From positions 31,563,371 to 31,627,370 of the forward strand of contig CM067510.1 of assembly GCA_034509495.1 (NCBI GenBank): a stretch of DNA of 64,000 bases, written 5' to 3'. The notes under the pieces are model-generated. The model ran no database searches. It had not been told where the DNA came from and was given only the letters and a program-made list of their open reading frames with translations. The translations under genes were made by a program, and so were the position numbers. Shown here one piece after another: positions 47,181 through 58,302 of this stretch. The stretch is from Acestrorhynchus altus. Its lineage: Eukaryota; Chordata; Actinopteri; Characiformes; Acestrorhynchidae. Numbering within the stretch: the stretch's first letter is position 1; each line of letters opens with the position of its first letter.

Positions 47181-47440
47181 ACGCCGTGTGTCTCTGTTCA
47201 TCCGACTTATCAAGAAAAAAAGTTGTTTTTATCGGGGGGGGGAATTATCTTGAGATCAAAAGAAAAAATAGGTGGAATTACAAGTAAACCTCTTATCTGG
47301 AGATCACAAGAAAACAAAGCTGGGCTTTTGAGATAGCAGTACAGTACCGACGTCTGCATATCATAGTAGTCCAGATGTAGCCAGCTATCGACAACAAACA
47401 CCTAACTAGACCAACATTCACAATTACAGTTTACCCTACA
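47181..47440. other. unique intronic sequence
   Basis: Nothing recognised. Confidence 0.4.
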
Positions 47441-47444
47441 GAAC

Positions 47445-47890
47445 CCGAGGCCAGTTTAGAGAGAGAATTTTGCAGTTTGACAGTTTTATTCACCAAAAAT
47501 GAGATTCTAGGCAACTCAAATTTGAGCTGTAACCATTCAATTGTATGAAAATGAATTTTGATCAAAACTTATACTTAAACTCTCTCAGAAATCCGGTTGG
47601 AAATTGACGATCCAGAGTGTTTTTGAACTATAAATGCAAATATGTTTATAATGATTAACTTGACAAGGAAATTTATAACAATACGTTATAAAAGCGAATA
47701 AAAAAAATTATTTAGGTATGTAAATGTGTTATCCTGCCTCAGGACGCACTCACGGACTCACTCAAACAGCCCCTCGTTTCTCATTTTCTTCTTTCCAATA
47801 TGTGGGTCAGGGACACGTTACGTATGTAGACGTGGACAGAGCAGTAAACATGCACTGGAACCTGTGCTCTTTTCCAACGGCAACGGAAAT
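47445..47890 (-). repeat. family A dispersed repeat, inverted copy lacking the GC-box unit
   Basis: On the plus strand it has 'ttttattcaccaaaaatgag', later 'cagcccctcgtttctcattt', 'ccaatatgtgggtcagggac' and 'gcagtaaacatgcactggaa', i.e. family A in reverse. The minisatellite region between the last two blocks has been deleted. Confidence 0.8.
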
Positions 47891-49190
47891 GTTTACTATC
47901 TGTAATATACTTGTACAGCTCTTGGTTTGCGGAACAACCTAAACTGTGTATGCAATCTACTGGCAAGCAGGTAAAGTGTGCCATGTCAGGAAAATAGCCG
48001 GTGACCCCATGCAGGCCTGCGAGGCCAGTGCATGGTTTTCATTTACAGCACTCACTAAAAGCTTTGTCAATTGCTCACAGACATGTTACTCAATAAACAG
48101 GAGAGCGCAAGCAGGGATGTTTCAAAATCCTGAAGATATATACGTCCCGATTCCAGGAGTGGAACATAGCAGGGTGTTGTGGCCTGCTAACAGAAGACAG
48201 ACGTCTGGTCAAAGGCCCGCAGCCAAAAACGCACCAAACACAAACATCCAAGCCAGGGTTTGGAAGGTGGGACGGAAACTGCGTTTCCAGCTTTTTTTCC
48301 CCCCGAAATAAACGAAAGCCGAGCGGGTAATGAGATTCCGTCCCTGCAGACAACTACGCCACCCCCTTTTAATCCCAGTAAATCACAATAATCTCCACTG
48401 TGACTGCAGTGCTGATGTGAGGTGTGAGTCTCTCCAAGACGCACACCTAGAATTCGCCAATCGTACAAACGGTCCCGGGTTAAACGCCACGCGAAGGACT
48501 AAGATTCACAGCGGCGCGTTGGAAAACACTTTGCTGCTGATTATCATTCGTCTGTTTCTTGGTCCTGCTGTTGCGGCGGCATGTTCTTTCAGATCTGTGG
48601 CGTACATTATGCCGTCACGCCGCAATGAGGTCCAACTAGCTAGCACAGGTGGGCAGACGTCCAGGCTCAGCCTGGTATTAAGATGCCTGCTGTCACTGCC
48701 TTCCTCTCAGGCATGGCCTAATTCACAGCAATGGGATTTTCCAGCAAAGCGGAGCCAACGAGCGCCACTCAAGAAAAATCTAACATTCCATTATCAGTGT
48801 GTCACATTCCATGAGGACATGGCCAAAAGCACAAAAGCGGAGAGCTTCCACACAGCGGCTCGGAGATCTGTGTCCACAGCGCTGGGGGTGGGGGGTTTAA
48901 GAAGGGCACAGAACGTTCCAGTGTATGTGGCAGTTAAATACAGGAGGAGACCAACCAGGGTTTACATGAACAAAACGAGGAGAGCACTCCAGGACTCAAG
49001 GTTGGCTTAGGTGAAGGCCTACAGAGGAGCACACAGCTCCACAGGGATCGTTCCAGGAAACATAACTAACAGCACATGAAGACTGGCAGTCAGCGTGACG
49101 ACTAGATCAATACCAGAGGATTTAATCCATGCGACACAGTGGCATCTCCATGAAATCCATTTGTCCAAACCAAACATGGAAAAATGGCTG
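47891..49190. other. unique intronic sequence with the longest open frame in the window
   Basis: It includes a 226-codon plus-strand frame at 48330-49010. No domain, signal peptide or family is recognised in it, and its start has no special context. A weak hydrophobic stretch (LLLIIIRLFLGPAVAAACSF) is the only notable feature. Chance in GC-moderate unique sequence is the best explanation. Confidence 0.4.
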
Positions 49191-49194
49191 TTAA

Positions 49195-49600
49195 CTCTTA
49201 GCAACTCAGGATCAGAGTAAATCACAGACTTCTCATACGCATTTCAAAGACTTCCTGTCCCCGTCTAACCGTGGTCTAGTCATTCGTTCCCAACTTAATC
49301 GAAACCTTATTTAGATGCCGAAGCAGCCTCGCCGCACATGATTACTGCTCTGACCACATGTACCTGCTCATGCATGCTCCGCATGCAGACTCTGACTGAT
49401 CAGAGAGAGGGGGCGGGGCTAATGACACTAATGCTCAGGGCTTGCTCTCCTTTTTTGGCTCACACAGCCAAAGAGAATCCATTCCCAACAGGATTTCTGA
49501 GCTGTTTTGTGTTTTTTTTTAATCAAATCATGGTCAATTCATACATATTCATACAAATATTGAAATTGTCTTCATTTTTTACATCATTTTGCATCATCAG
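49195..49600 (+). repeat. family A dispersed repeat copy
   Basis: 'aactcaggatcagagtaaat', 'tgattactgctctgaccaca', 'ctctgactgatcagagagag' with a perfect GC box, then truncated 3' parts. Single 52-bp unit. Confidence 0.83.
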
Positions 49601-51060
49601 CACTTCATCAACACAGTGGCAACACAATCCCTGTCACCAAACTAGTATTTCGGTGAAGCGGTTGCAGACGTTACGCAGACGTAAACGTATAAATCCTGAC
49701 AATTCCCGCATCCTAGCAGTGGCTTACGATATTAAGTATTAAGCATGGTTGTTACATGCCTAAATGGAACCCAACACTCAAACCGTAGTGTCCAGAACGC
49801 TGGCTGACCAGTGGCTATAACAAAGAGGATAGGAAAAGTCTGTGACAGAAAGAGGGGAAGAGAAGAAAAGAATTCATATTTGAAGAGGAAAGCGAAGAGG
49901 GGAAACATATTTCACGCAGAGGCCGAGAGGGCTGCATAAAAGGTGGGAAGAGAGTGGGAGGAAACAGGAAGCCTCTGGGAGCTATGAGCTACGGCCAGGC
50001 CGAGTCTGAGGAGGCCTCATGCCTCTCTGTGTGAACCCCAGGAAGTCCCAGCGTAAAAGCCTTAAATTACACCCAATCCCACGCACCTACAGGAAACAAC
50101 CCCCACCACCACCCTGAAAAACCTTCCCAAAAAATCCCTTATTGTGTCTTCTGGTGCTCCTGGTTCTCCTTTTGCACAGCATAAGGAGCCCATGATCTAC
50201 AGCGACTGCGGCGTGAGAGCGGACCACTGCTGCTGCCTGCAGTCATACAGTAGAACAGGTGACCTCATGTCCTCAGGTTCCTTTCTCTGGGACGGTCATT
50301 GCTTTATGGTGCAAAAAAAAAAAAAAACCCTGCCACATGCTGGTCACCCCGAGACAGATGAGACAAAAACACTGCTTCGTTCAGGAGACGAGACCTGCCG
50401 CTCAGATGTCCACAGATGAGAGGAGCCACACGTCACCTTCCTGACGTCTAATCCATCACACTTCCTTTATAAAATGCGTGGCATTGCATTCATCCGGAAA
50501 TTAATTAAACAAACCCCAGGACATTAAAAAGAGAGATCTGTGGTTTCAGGCCATCCACAGAAAGGAGGACAATGGTGCACTAGGACCTGACCACTCAATC
50601 TGTATCAAACACTTCTCACAGGTCAGTTAATAATACTAAAGTCAGCAGTTCTAATATTAAGATCAGAGAACTGAACGCTGATGCTGCACTGATGAAGCAG
50701 AACGTGGAACGCAGTGTAAAGCGGTTTAATGTTTGTATTAAAAGCTTCGAGTTAGATATTCAACAGCACTGCAGCTGATTCACACCACACCAGCTTTACC
50801 GTCAAGAACATCATCCTCATAATCCAAATCCAAAGTGGATCTGACGTGATAGGACGCTGTCGGCCACTGCTGGAGTTGCCCGCTTTGACGGAGGCATGCT
50901 GAAAGGACACTCGGCCAATATTCCTTACAAGAGTGCTGATCATTGACCGACAGCAATATGATGTCATTGATGGTCTGGCTGACCACAGGTTTTGGACTCC
51001 TTATAGCTATAAAATCAGCAGGGTGCTCATTTATTGCAACTAAATTGTGAAAAGCTATTC
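49601..51060. other. unique intronic sequence, nothing recognised
   Basis: GA-rich patches at 49850-49970 and an A14 run near 50312. No exon is recognised. Confidence 0.45.
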
Positions 51061-51065
51061 TATAT

Positions 51066-51071
51066 ATATGT

Positions 51072-51147
<76 letters not shown>

Positions 51148-51148
51148 C
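51066..51148 (+). repeat. (CA)n microsatellite flanked by TA repeats
   Basis: A pure CA run of about 64 bp (51077-51139) with short tatata tracts on both sides. Confidence 0.95.
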
Positions 51149-51149
51149 A

Positions 51150-52073
51150 TATGTCCATAGATAAGAGGAGCCACCTGGGTGTGATGTGGGGTCCTGACTG
51201 CCATCTACCCACCCAGAGCATGGCTGATATTGCTCTCTCAGACTCTGGCTGCCAATGGCAAGCAGTGCTGTGCCACTCAGAACCACCGTCTGCGCGTTTT
51301 AATAATGGCACCCATCCAAAGTGTCCGGCGTGCTGATAAAGGCCTGGGATATTGGCCAAGCACAGGAGGCCTTTACAGCGCAACGCAACACTCCACTCAA
51401 ACATAACCACGCTATGACACACACTGACCAGGACCCTACTTTCAGAGCCCTGGGGGAGTGGCCAGCCCAGGCTTGGGTACTGCAAAAGCAAACAAAGTTC
51501 CAGATGAGGCCCTCTGGCAGAATGTCAGACCGAGCCTACAGCAAACTCACTCCCCTTACTTTACCCCCCTTAATCTCACTGCTGCCTGGGACAGGACAAA
51601 TGAGGAAGTCTCTCCACTATCATGGGTGGAGGAGAAAAAAAAAGGAGGATAGGAAATGTAAGAAAGGCTTTAGGCAAATAAAGAGATTACGGGCGAATTG
51701 TCTGCAGACAGTTCACCGTGTTAAAGAAGTGTTCCCCTTCAGAATGTATCAGCCAAGCTCAATAATCTGAACAGATTGAAGGGTTTATAACTGAAGACAC
51801 GGCCCAGACTGTGTCAGAGGACCACCCCCCCCCCCCACGCCCCGTGTTCAGAGCCCGTGAGGATTTGATCAGTTTATATGCAGAAAAAAGGCCGACCGCG
51901 CACTGAGCCCAAACACCCGGCACATTGCGGGGACATGACGTGCATCGATTCTGTGGCTTAATTTCAATCGAAGCGCATTTAGGCAGACAGGCTGTGCCAC
52001 AGCGCTCAGACTCTTTCACCCCAGCTATTTTTATCTTTACAATTGTGGCTTCAAATGCTGAGCTAAAAATTTG

Positions 52074-52076
<3 letters not shown>
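51150..52076. other. unique intronic sequence, nothing recognised
   Basis: A run of C (about 51825-51837) is the only odd feature. Frames of up to 149 codons lack motifs. Confidence 0.45.

Positions 52077-52077
<1 letters not shown>

Positions 52078-52154
<77 letters not shown>
52078..52154 (+). repeat. (CA)n microsatellite, about 77 bp
   Basis: An uninterrupted CA run, among the longest in the window. Confidence 0.95.
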
Positions 52155-52156
<2 letters not shown>

Positions 52157-52515
52157 TCTAAAAGTTGGGCAAACCACTCATTTATCTTGCTCGGCTGTGA
52201 CAGAGCTTATAACCAAATCTAAAGAGTCGCCCTGGGGTTTGCAGTGGCGGTTGGCGCGCCTGTCATTACGTTTTTCACTTCAGTGCTGAATAACTGAGCC
52301 GATTCTTCGTCTCTGGTTTCTGGAAGCTGAGCTGGATTGAAGGAGGTCAAATGGAGAGGAGCCGGATCAGCGGAGGAAATTATTCACAGACAACAAAACA
52401 AGCTCAGGGTCTGAGCCGATCCAGTGGGCTCTAGATGCGATTCGTCAATACAGCAAAACTAAAGGGAGGCTCGCTATCTGACATGCGCTGACTTATGTTA
52501 AATGTTTAGCTTCAT
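52155..52515. other. unique intronic sequence
   Basis: Nothing recognised before the tandem array starts. Confidence 0.45.
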
Positions 52516-52519
52516 ATTG

Positions 52520-52885
52520 TTATTCATATCGATATATCGCTCAGCGCATATCCCGCTCTGTTTATATCCCGATATAGATATAAATATCGATATATCGCTC
52601 AGCCCGTATCCCGCTCTGTTTATATCCCGATATAGATATAAATATCGATATATCGCTCAGCCCGTATCCCGCTCTGTTTATATCCCGATGTAGATATAAA
52701 TATCGATATATCGCTCAGCCCGTATCCCGCTCTGTTTACATCATGATATAGATATAAATATCGATATATCGCTCAGCCCGTATCCCGCTCTGTTTACATC
52801 ATGATATAAATATAAATATTGACACATCATTCAGCCCGTATCCCGCTCCGTTTATATCCCGATATAGATATAAATATTGATCCGT
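52520..52885 (+). repeat. 58-bp tandem array, about six highly similar units
   Basis: Unit 'atatcgctcagcccgtatcc' ... 'gctctgtttatatcccgata' ... 'tagatataaatatcg', 58 bp. The first units are almost identical, so this is the most homogeneous of the four arrays. Open frames across it translate the repeat. Confidence 0.95.
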
Positions 52886-54150
52886 CTCCTCAGTTTAATC
52901 CATTAATCCAATATATTCAAAACAAAGCACCAAAAACAAGCCACTGTGTGAATTATATTCTTGGGTCACAAATCTACCACAGAAACCAAACCTGTCCAAA
53001 CACATGCTTTCTGTCGTTGCTAAGCAACTCCTCTGGGAAAACAACCATGACATAAAGCAGGTTGATGTTGCTACTGCTGTTGTCTACAGTTTGTGCTGAA
53101 ACTATAGGGAAGATGAAGACTAATTGGCACAGTCGAAGATCTCATGAACATAACAATACCTGGTATGCGTGACTGCCTCCAACAAATACTTGTCTAATGT
53201 TAAGGTGAATGAAAATACCTCACACCTAGAAAACCTCCCACAAAATGGTTAAAATAGCCTGGATCAGATCAGGACATGCTTAATGGGGAATGGTCTGGAA
53301 TGCCAAATCAAGACAGCCAAACCTGTGTCTCTCATACGCTGCTCTATACTGACTAAATCCAGAAAGAGGCCGGGAAACAGTAAAAATGAATTACGACAGG
53401 CATCGTAAGTGGGCCTCAGGAGAGAAAATGAAATCAGAGGAACATGCCGAGCCCTTCGGTGCAGCCAGTCACTGTCTCTTCTGTGTGACTGCAAATGCGT
53501 CTCTCACTCGTCTTCCTTTAGGCGAAATATTCGCCATTCTCCGGAAGAACCTCTAGTGAGAAACCTCGACAATGGAAAGCAGGACAACTGCACATCATTT
53601 CCGGGGGCGTTTTTTTTTTTTATTCCATATTTTCAGGATTCCTTTCACTCCCTCCACGCCGGACACAGGCTTCCACTGCCAACCACCACCTGCAGAAAGA
53701 ATATTCCAGCAGCGGGTATAATGAATGCATCCAGACACTTTTCCACATGCACTGAAGTCCTGGCCCTTTCCTGGTCCGGCAGCCGAGACGGGGTGAAAGT
53801 AGCATGGGGGGGGAGGGGGGGAGCAACACAGAGCTCCCTGTTCATTTCCAAATCCCTCTGCAGGGCAGCCGTGTCTGCTCCCATCCCATTTAGCTGCCCT
53901 TCAGGGACCTCCATTCACATAAAATTCACAACATCCTGCACTGCAACTCCCCGGCTCAGCTGCCAGGCCTCCAAACGGCACGTCATAACCAAGTCTTTTT
54001 GATTAGCCGCCTTTCCTCAGCAAACAAGGCCCGCTCTGCGAATTCATACTGGCTCCACTTCTGTTTATTTCTTGACTTTTTGATTTGTTTGCTCGGGATG
54101 TAACAGGGATGCCAAGGGGCATCTTGGTATGCTGGGCATTCACAGCACTG
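52886..54150. other. unique intronic sequence, nothing recognised
   Basis: A 197-codon plus-strand frame at 53409-54002 passes through homopolymers (T10 at 53611, G-rich at 53806) and shows no domain. Taken as chance. Confidence 0.45.
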
Positions 54151-54154
54151 GGCA

Positions 54155-54460
54155 CCCTCAGGATCAGAGTAACGTATGGCACACATCAATCTACCCTCAT
54201 CACTGTGAGTAATTCAGCTCACTCCTTTCCAACTGCATTTAAATCTCAGTTTCAATGCTGAAGCAGCTTCCAGTGCATGTTTACTGCTCTGCCCACGTGT
54301 ACATGCTCAACCTGCATACAGACTCTGACTGATCAGAGAGAGGGGGCGGGGCTGATGCTCAACCTGCATACAGACTCTGACTGATCAGAGAGAGGGGGCG
54401 GGGCTGATGCTCAACCTGCATACAGACTCTGACTGATCAGAGAGAGGGGGCGGGGCTAAT
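54155..54460 (+). repeat. family A head plus 52-bp minisatellite (three units)
   Basis: Family A head blocks ('ctcaggatcagagtaacg', 'ttccagtgcatgtttactgc') lead into three 52-bp units starting with gactctgact near 54321, 54373 and 54425, each with a perfect GC box. This is the left border of the 1.48-kb duplication. Confidence 0.92.
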
Positions 54461-55932
54461 GACCTCCCTGACACGGTTTTAAATTTAGGAAAACAAGTCC
54501 TGACATTATTTTAATGTGGATTTCAGTATTTTGAAGAACAGAAATGTCCTCGTTTAATCTTTACAATGAATTCATCAACATTTTTTAATTTAAACATCTC
54601 GAATAAAGACATTTGAGTAGACGAGGAATAAAAATATCTGTGGTCTCCTATAAATACTTTTCTAAAGGTGCTCGGGATCCTACATTAATAGAAACAAATG
54701 CAACTGGTCATTCTCTAGGTAAATAAAAATAGGGTGGTCTTTCACGGACCATCTTTATCCTCATATTCCTTCTGCTTAAGGCACGTTTTAAATTCACTGG
54801 GATCCATTTGTTTTTCGTTCCTCTCCAATTGAGACCAGAAGCATGTTCATATCCCTTGGGAAGGCCATTGAAAGGCAGGTTGTTTAATGAAGAAACCTTT
54901 CCACCAAACACATTTCCTACAGCTATAAATCCCAGCACATTGTCATGCTCACCCCACTGAGCACGTTCTCAAATCACTTCAGCATGAGGACATCAAAAAG
55001 TAAAGCTTACTCCGTCCAAAAGCCATCTTCATCTCATAGGTTCCTACTCCAATCATCTCTAACGAGCTGGTGTTTGGCTCATTTGAATATGTCAAAAGGT
55101 TTCGTTTTTCTTTTTCTTTTTTTTCTTTTTTTTTGATTGATTGTGCCTTTCTGCCAACATAACAAGGAAAAAGCTGTCTGGTGGGCAGATCACGCTGCGC
55201 CTTGGCAGAACCTCAAACATCTGCTAAAGGTCAAGTTTCCACTGTATGGAACCAATCAATGGAGGCCATAGAACAGTCCTCAGCACCACAAGAGGTTCCA
55301 AACAAAGAATAGTGTTTCACACTGGAGAAGGAACCTTGCCCTACATTTTAAAGCTCTCTTGTGTTACAGACTCACTCGCCCCTAGGCATGATAACCCCTC
55401 AAGACACTGCTGCCAACATCAGAAGAGTGAAGTCATGTGAAGGATGACTATTCCAATAAGCTGAATTTGCAGAGAAACCAAAACAGGGCAGGGAATTGCT
55501 CCAATATGGTGCATCATCACTGGGAAAAAATCAGCCAAAACACCAAATAGGGAAAAACAAAAATTCCGGAAGAGTGCATGAACGTCGTGTCCTTTTATAA
55601 GTAAAACATAAACACTTCTATACTGTAGTATATGATCACGACTAGTACTGGTACACATCCGAGTTTAAGTGTAGATAATAGCATTTGCTGGTGGATTTAA
55701 ACAGGTTTGAAAGTATATTTACAAAAGATCCTCAAAATACAAAACTCATTTGGAAAGTTTAGTTTATGGAAACATGATTTTGTGTCTAATCAATCCATTA
55801 ATGCATTCATTAATAAATTACTGCAAGCCAAAACATTAGTAGGGGCGGTCCAATCCAAGACTCTGATCAGAGAGAGGGGGTGGGGCTGATGCTCAACCTG
55901 CATACAGACTCTGACTGATCAGAGAGAGGGGG
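54451..55932 (+). repeat. 1.48-kb tandem duplication, copy 1
   Basis: It runs from the last GC-box unit through the family A 3' part (to about 54670) and then about 1.19 kb of sequence unknown elsewhere in the window. It ends in two GC-box units. The inner part holds short frames (76, 63, 64, 79 and 60 codons) that match no family. Confidence 0.93.
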
Positions 55933-57414
55933 CGGGGCTAATGACCTCCCTGACACGGTTTTAAATTTAGGAAAACAAGTCCTGACATTATTTTAATGTG
56001 GATTTCAGTATTTTGAAGAACAGAAATGTCCTCGTTTAATCTTTACAATGAATTCATCAACATTTTTTAATTTAAACATCTCGAATAAAGACATTTGAGT
56101 AGACGAGGAATAAAAATATCTGTGGTCTCCTATAAATACTTTTCTAAAGGTGCTCGGGATCCTACATTAATAGAAACAAATGCAACTGGTCATTCTTTAG
56201 GTAAATAAAAATAGGGTGGTCTTTCACAGACCATCTTTATCCTCATATTCCTTCTGCTTAAGGCACGTTTTAAATTCACTGGGATCCATTTGTTTTTCGT
56301 TCCTCTCCAATTGAGACCAGAAGCATGTTCATATCCCTTGGGAAGGCCATTGAAAGGCAGGTTGTTTAATGAAGAAACCTTTCCACCAAACACATTTCCT
56401 ACAGCTATAAATCCCAGCACATTGTCATGCTCACCCCACTGAGCACGTTCTCAAATCACTTCAGCATGAGGACATCAAAAAGTAAAGCTTACTCCGTCCA
56501 AAAGCCATCTTCATCTCATAGGTTGCTCCTCCAATCATCTCTAACGAGCTGGTGTTTGGCTCATTTGAATATGTCAAAAGGTTTCGTTTTTCTTTTTCTT
56601 TTTTTTCTTTTTTTTGATTGATTGTGCCTTTCTGCCAACATAACAAGGAAAAAGCTGTCTGGTGGGCAGATCACGCTGCGCCTTGGCAGAACCTCAAACA
56701 TCTGCTAAAGGTCAAGTTTCCACTGTATGGAACCAATCAATGGAGGCCATAGAACAGTCCTCAGCACCACAAGAGGTTCCAAACAAAGAATAGTGTTTCA
56801 CACTGGAGAAGGAACCTTGCCCTACATTTTAAAGCTCTCTTGTGTTACAGACTCACTCGCCCCTAGGCATGATAACCCCTCAAGACACTGCTGCCAACAT
56901 CAGAAGAGTGAAGTCATGTGAAGGATGACTATTCCAATAAGCTGAATTTGCAGAGAAACCAAAACAGGGCAGGGAATTGCTCCAATATGGTGCATCATCA
57001 CTGGGAAAAAATCAGCCAAAACACCAAATAGGGAAAAACAAAAATTCCGGAAGAGTGCATGAACGTCGTGTCCTTTTATAAGTAAAACATAAACACTTCT
57101 ATACTGTAGTATATGATCACGACTAGTACTGGTACACATCCGAGTTTAAGTGTAGATAATAGCATTTGCTGGTGGATTTAAACAGGTTTGAAAGTATATT
57201 TACAAAAGATCCTCAAAATACAAAACTCATTTGGAAAGTTTAGTTTATGGAAACATGATTTTGTGTCTAATCAATCCATTAATGCATTCATTAATAAATT
57301 ACTGCAAGCCAAAACATTAGTAGGGGCGGTCCAATCCAAGACTCTGATCAGAGAGAGGGGGTGGGGCTGATGCTCAACCTGCATACAGACTCTGACTGAT
57401 CAGAGAGAGGGGGC
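55933..57414 (+). repeat. 1.48-kb tandem duplication, copy 2
   Basis: It repeats copy 1 at an offset of 1482 bp, falling to 1481 after a one-base loss in a T run near 56612. By eye I see about four substitutions (for example near 56200, 56229, 56525 and 56528) and this indel. Identity is therefore above 99.5 percent. Confidence 0.95.
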
Positions 57415-57720
57415 GGGGCTGATGCTCAACCTGCATACAGACTCTGACTGACCAGAGAGAGGGGGCGGGGTCAGTTACATCACTTGCACTGACGGCTGAT
57501 TCCTTGCTTTATTTTTTTGCTCACACAGTGCAAATTTCAGAATAAAAGTCCTGAGAAACGTCTGTGTCCGATAAACGTCTGTGTTATTTATACTTCTGTC
57601 AAGTACTTGGAGAACCTATTATAAATATCCTTGTGAATCTAATCATTTCAAATAAATGATCAATTTCCAACAGGATTTCTGACATATAAAGTGTTATAGT
57701 CCTTATAAGCAAATAAATCC
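57340..57720 (+). repeat. 52-bp units and family A 3' tail, right border of the duplication
   Basis: Three GC-box units (57340-57470) precede 'ttcagaataaaagtcctgag' and 'ggagaacctattataaatat', the ordinary family A 3' part. This tail differs from the one inside the duplicated units, so two family A copies or alleles contributed. Confidence 0.85.
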
Positions 57721-58255
57721 TATACAGACAATACCACGATATGCCGTGATACTGCCAGAATCTTAATAAATACTGACATTTTTGGCCAAAAGCCCTTAAA
57801 TATAGAACGTAGACTGATGTAGATATTCAACATTTTCCATGTACAAATCTTCTAATACCGATGCACATATATTTATAAAATGTTGAAAATTGGACAAGAT
57901 CTGCATCAGCATTACAGAGAAATAGAACATTTAGTTATTAACTTTATTAACCTGAACAATCAGTAAACGATGTAATATAATTGGGGAAAATACCAATATC
58001 AGGCCGACAAGCTTTGAGCTGAACGTGATCAGAGCGTTCAATCTAGCAACACACTTAAACAGGAGTAAAATCTCGGCACAGGCATCAAAGATTTCTTGAG
58101 AGGCTCTGTGACCGTTCCAGCGCTTGATGAATAGGCCAGAATTCTGCATTGTTCTGGACAATCCTCTGCCCACAATAATTGCACTCAAATTTCCCCTGAG
58201 ATTTTCACTCGATCCAAAGTGCAGCAGCCACATCATGTGCCTCACATGAAGGAAC
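57721..58255. other. unique block with Sox-type motifs, possible conserved noncoding element
   Basis: The block 57940-58250 is non-repetitive. It holds ATTGTT (58148-58153), ACAAT (58158-58162) and ACAAT (58172-58176) within 30 bp. A 208-codon minus-strand frame (57931-58557) crosses this block and a CA microsatellite but shows no domain. Confidence 0.4.
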
Positions 58256-58259
58256 AGAG

Positions 58260-58302
58260 GTTTGTGTGTGTGCGTGTGTGTGTGTGTGTGTGCGTGTGTG
58301 TC
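58260..58302 (+). repeat. imperfect (TG)n microsatellite
   Basis: A TG run interrupted by cg steps (tgcgtg), about 42 bp. Confidence 0.92.

Noticed and set aside
48330..49010. 226-codon plus-strand open frame, the longest in the window
   Set aside because: No domain, no splice-site logic, no recognisable family and erratic composition. It lies in intronic sequence and is best explained by chance; a protein search and conservation test would settle it.
51060..51491. Cysteine/valine-rich and histidine/threonine-rich frames
   Set aside because: These are translations of CA/GT microsatellites; the same explanation applies at 2.8, 21.9, 22.7, 28.1, 32.9, 34.3 and 52.1 kb.
53409..54002. 197-codon plus-strand frame
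   Set aside because: It crosses a T10 run and a G-rich run, and shows no domain or conserved motif.
54708..57370. Pairs of identical small frames (76, 63/64, 64, 79, 60 codons) as a duplicated gene
   Set aside because: They are identical because the DNA was duplicated recently. The T-run indel changes the end of one pair, and none resembles a known protein.
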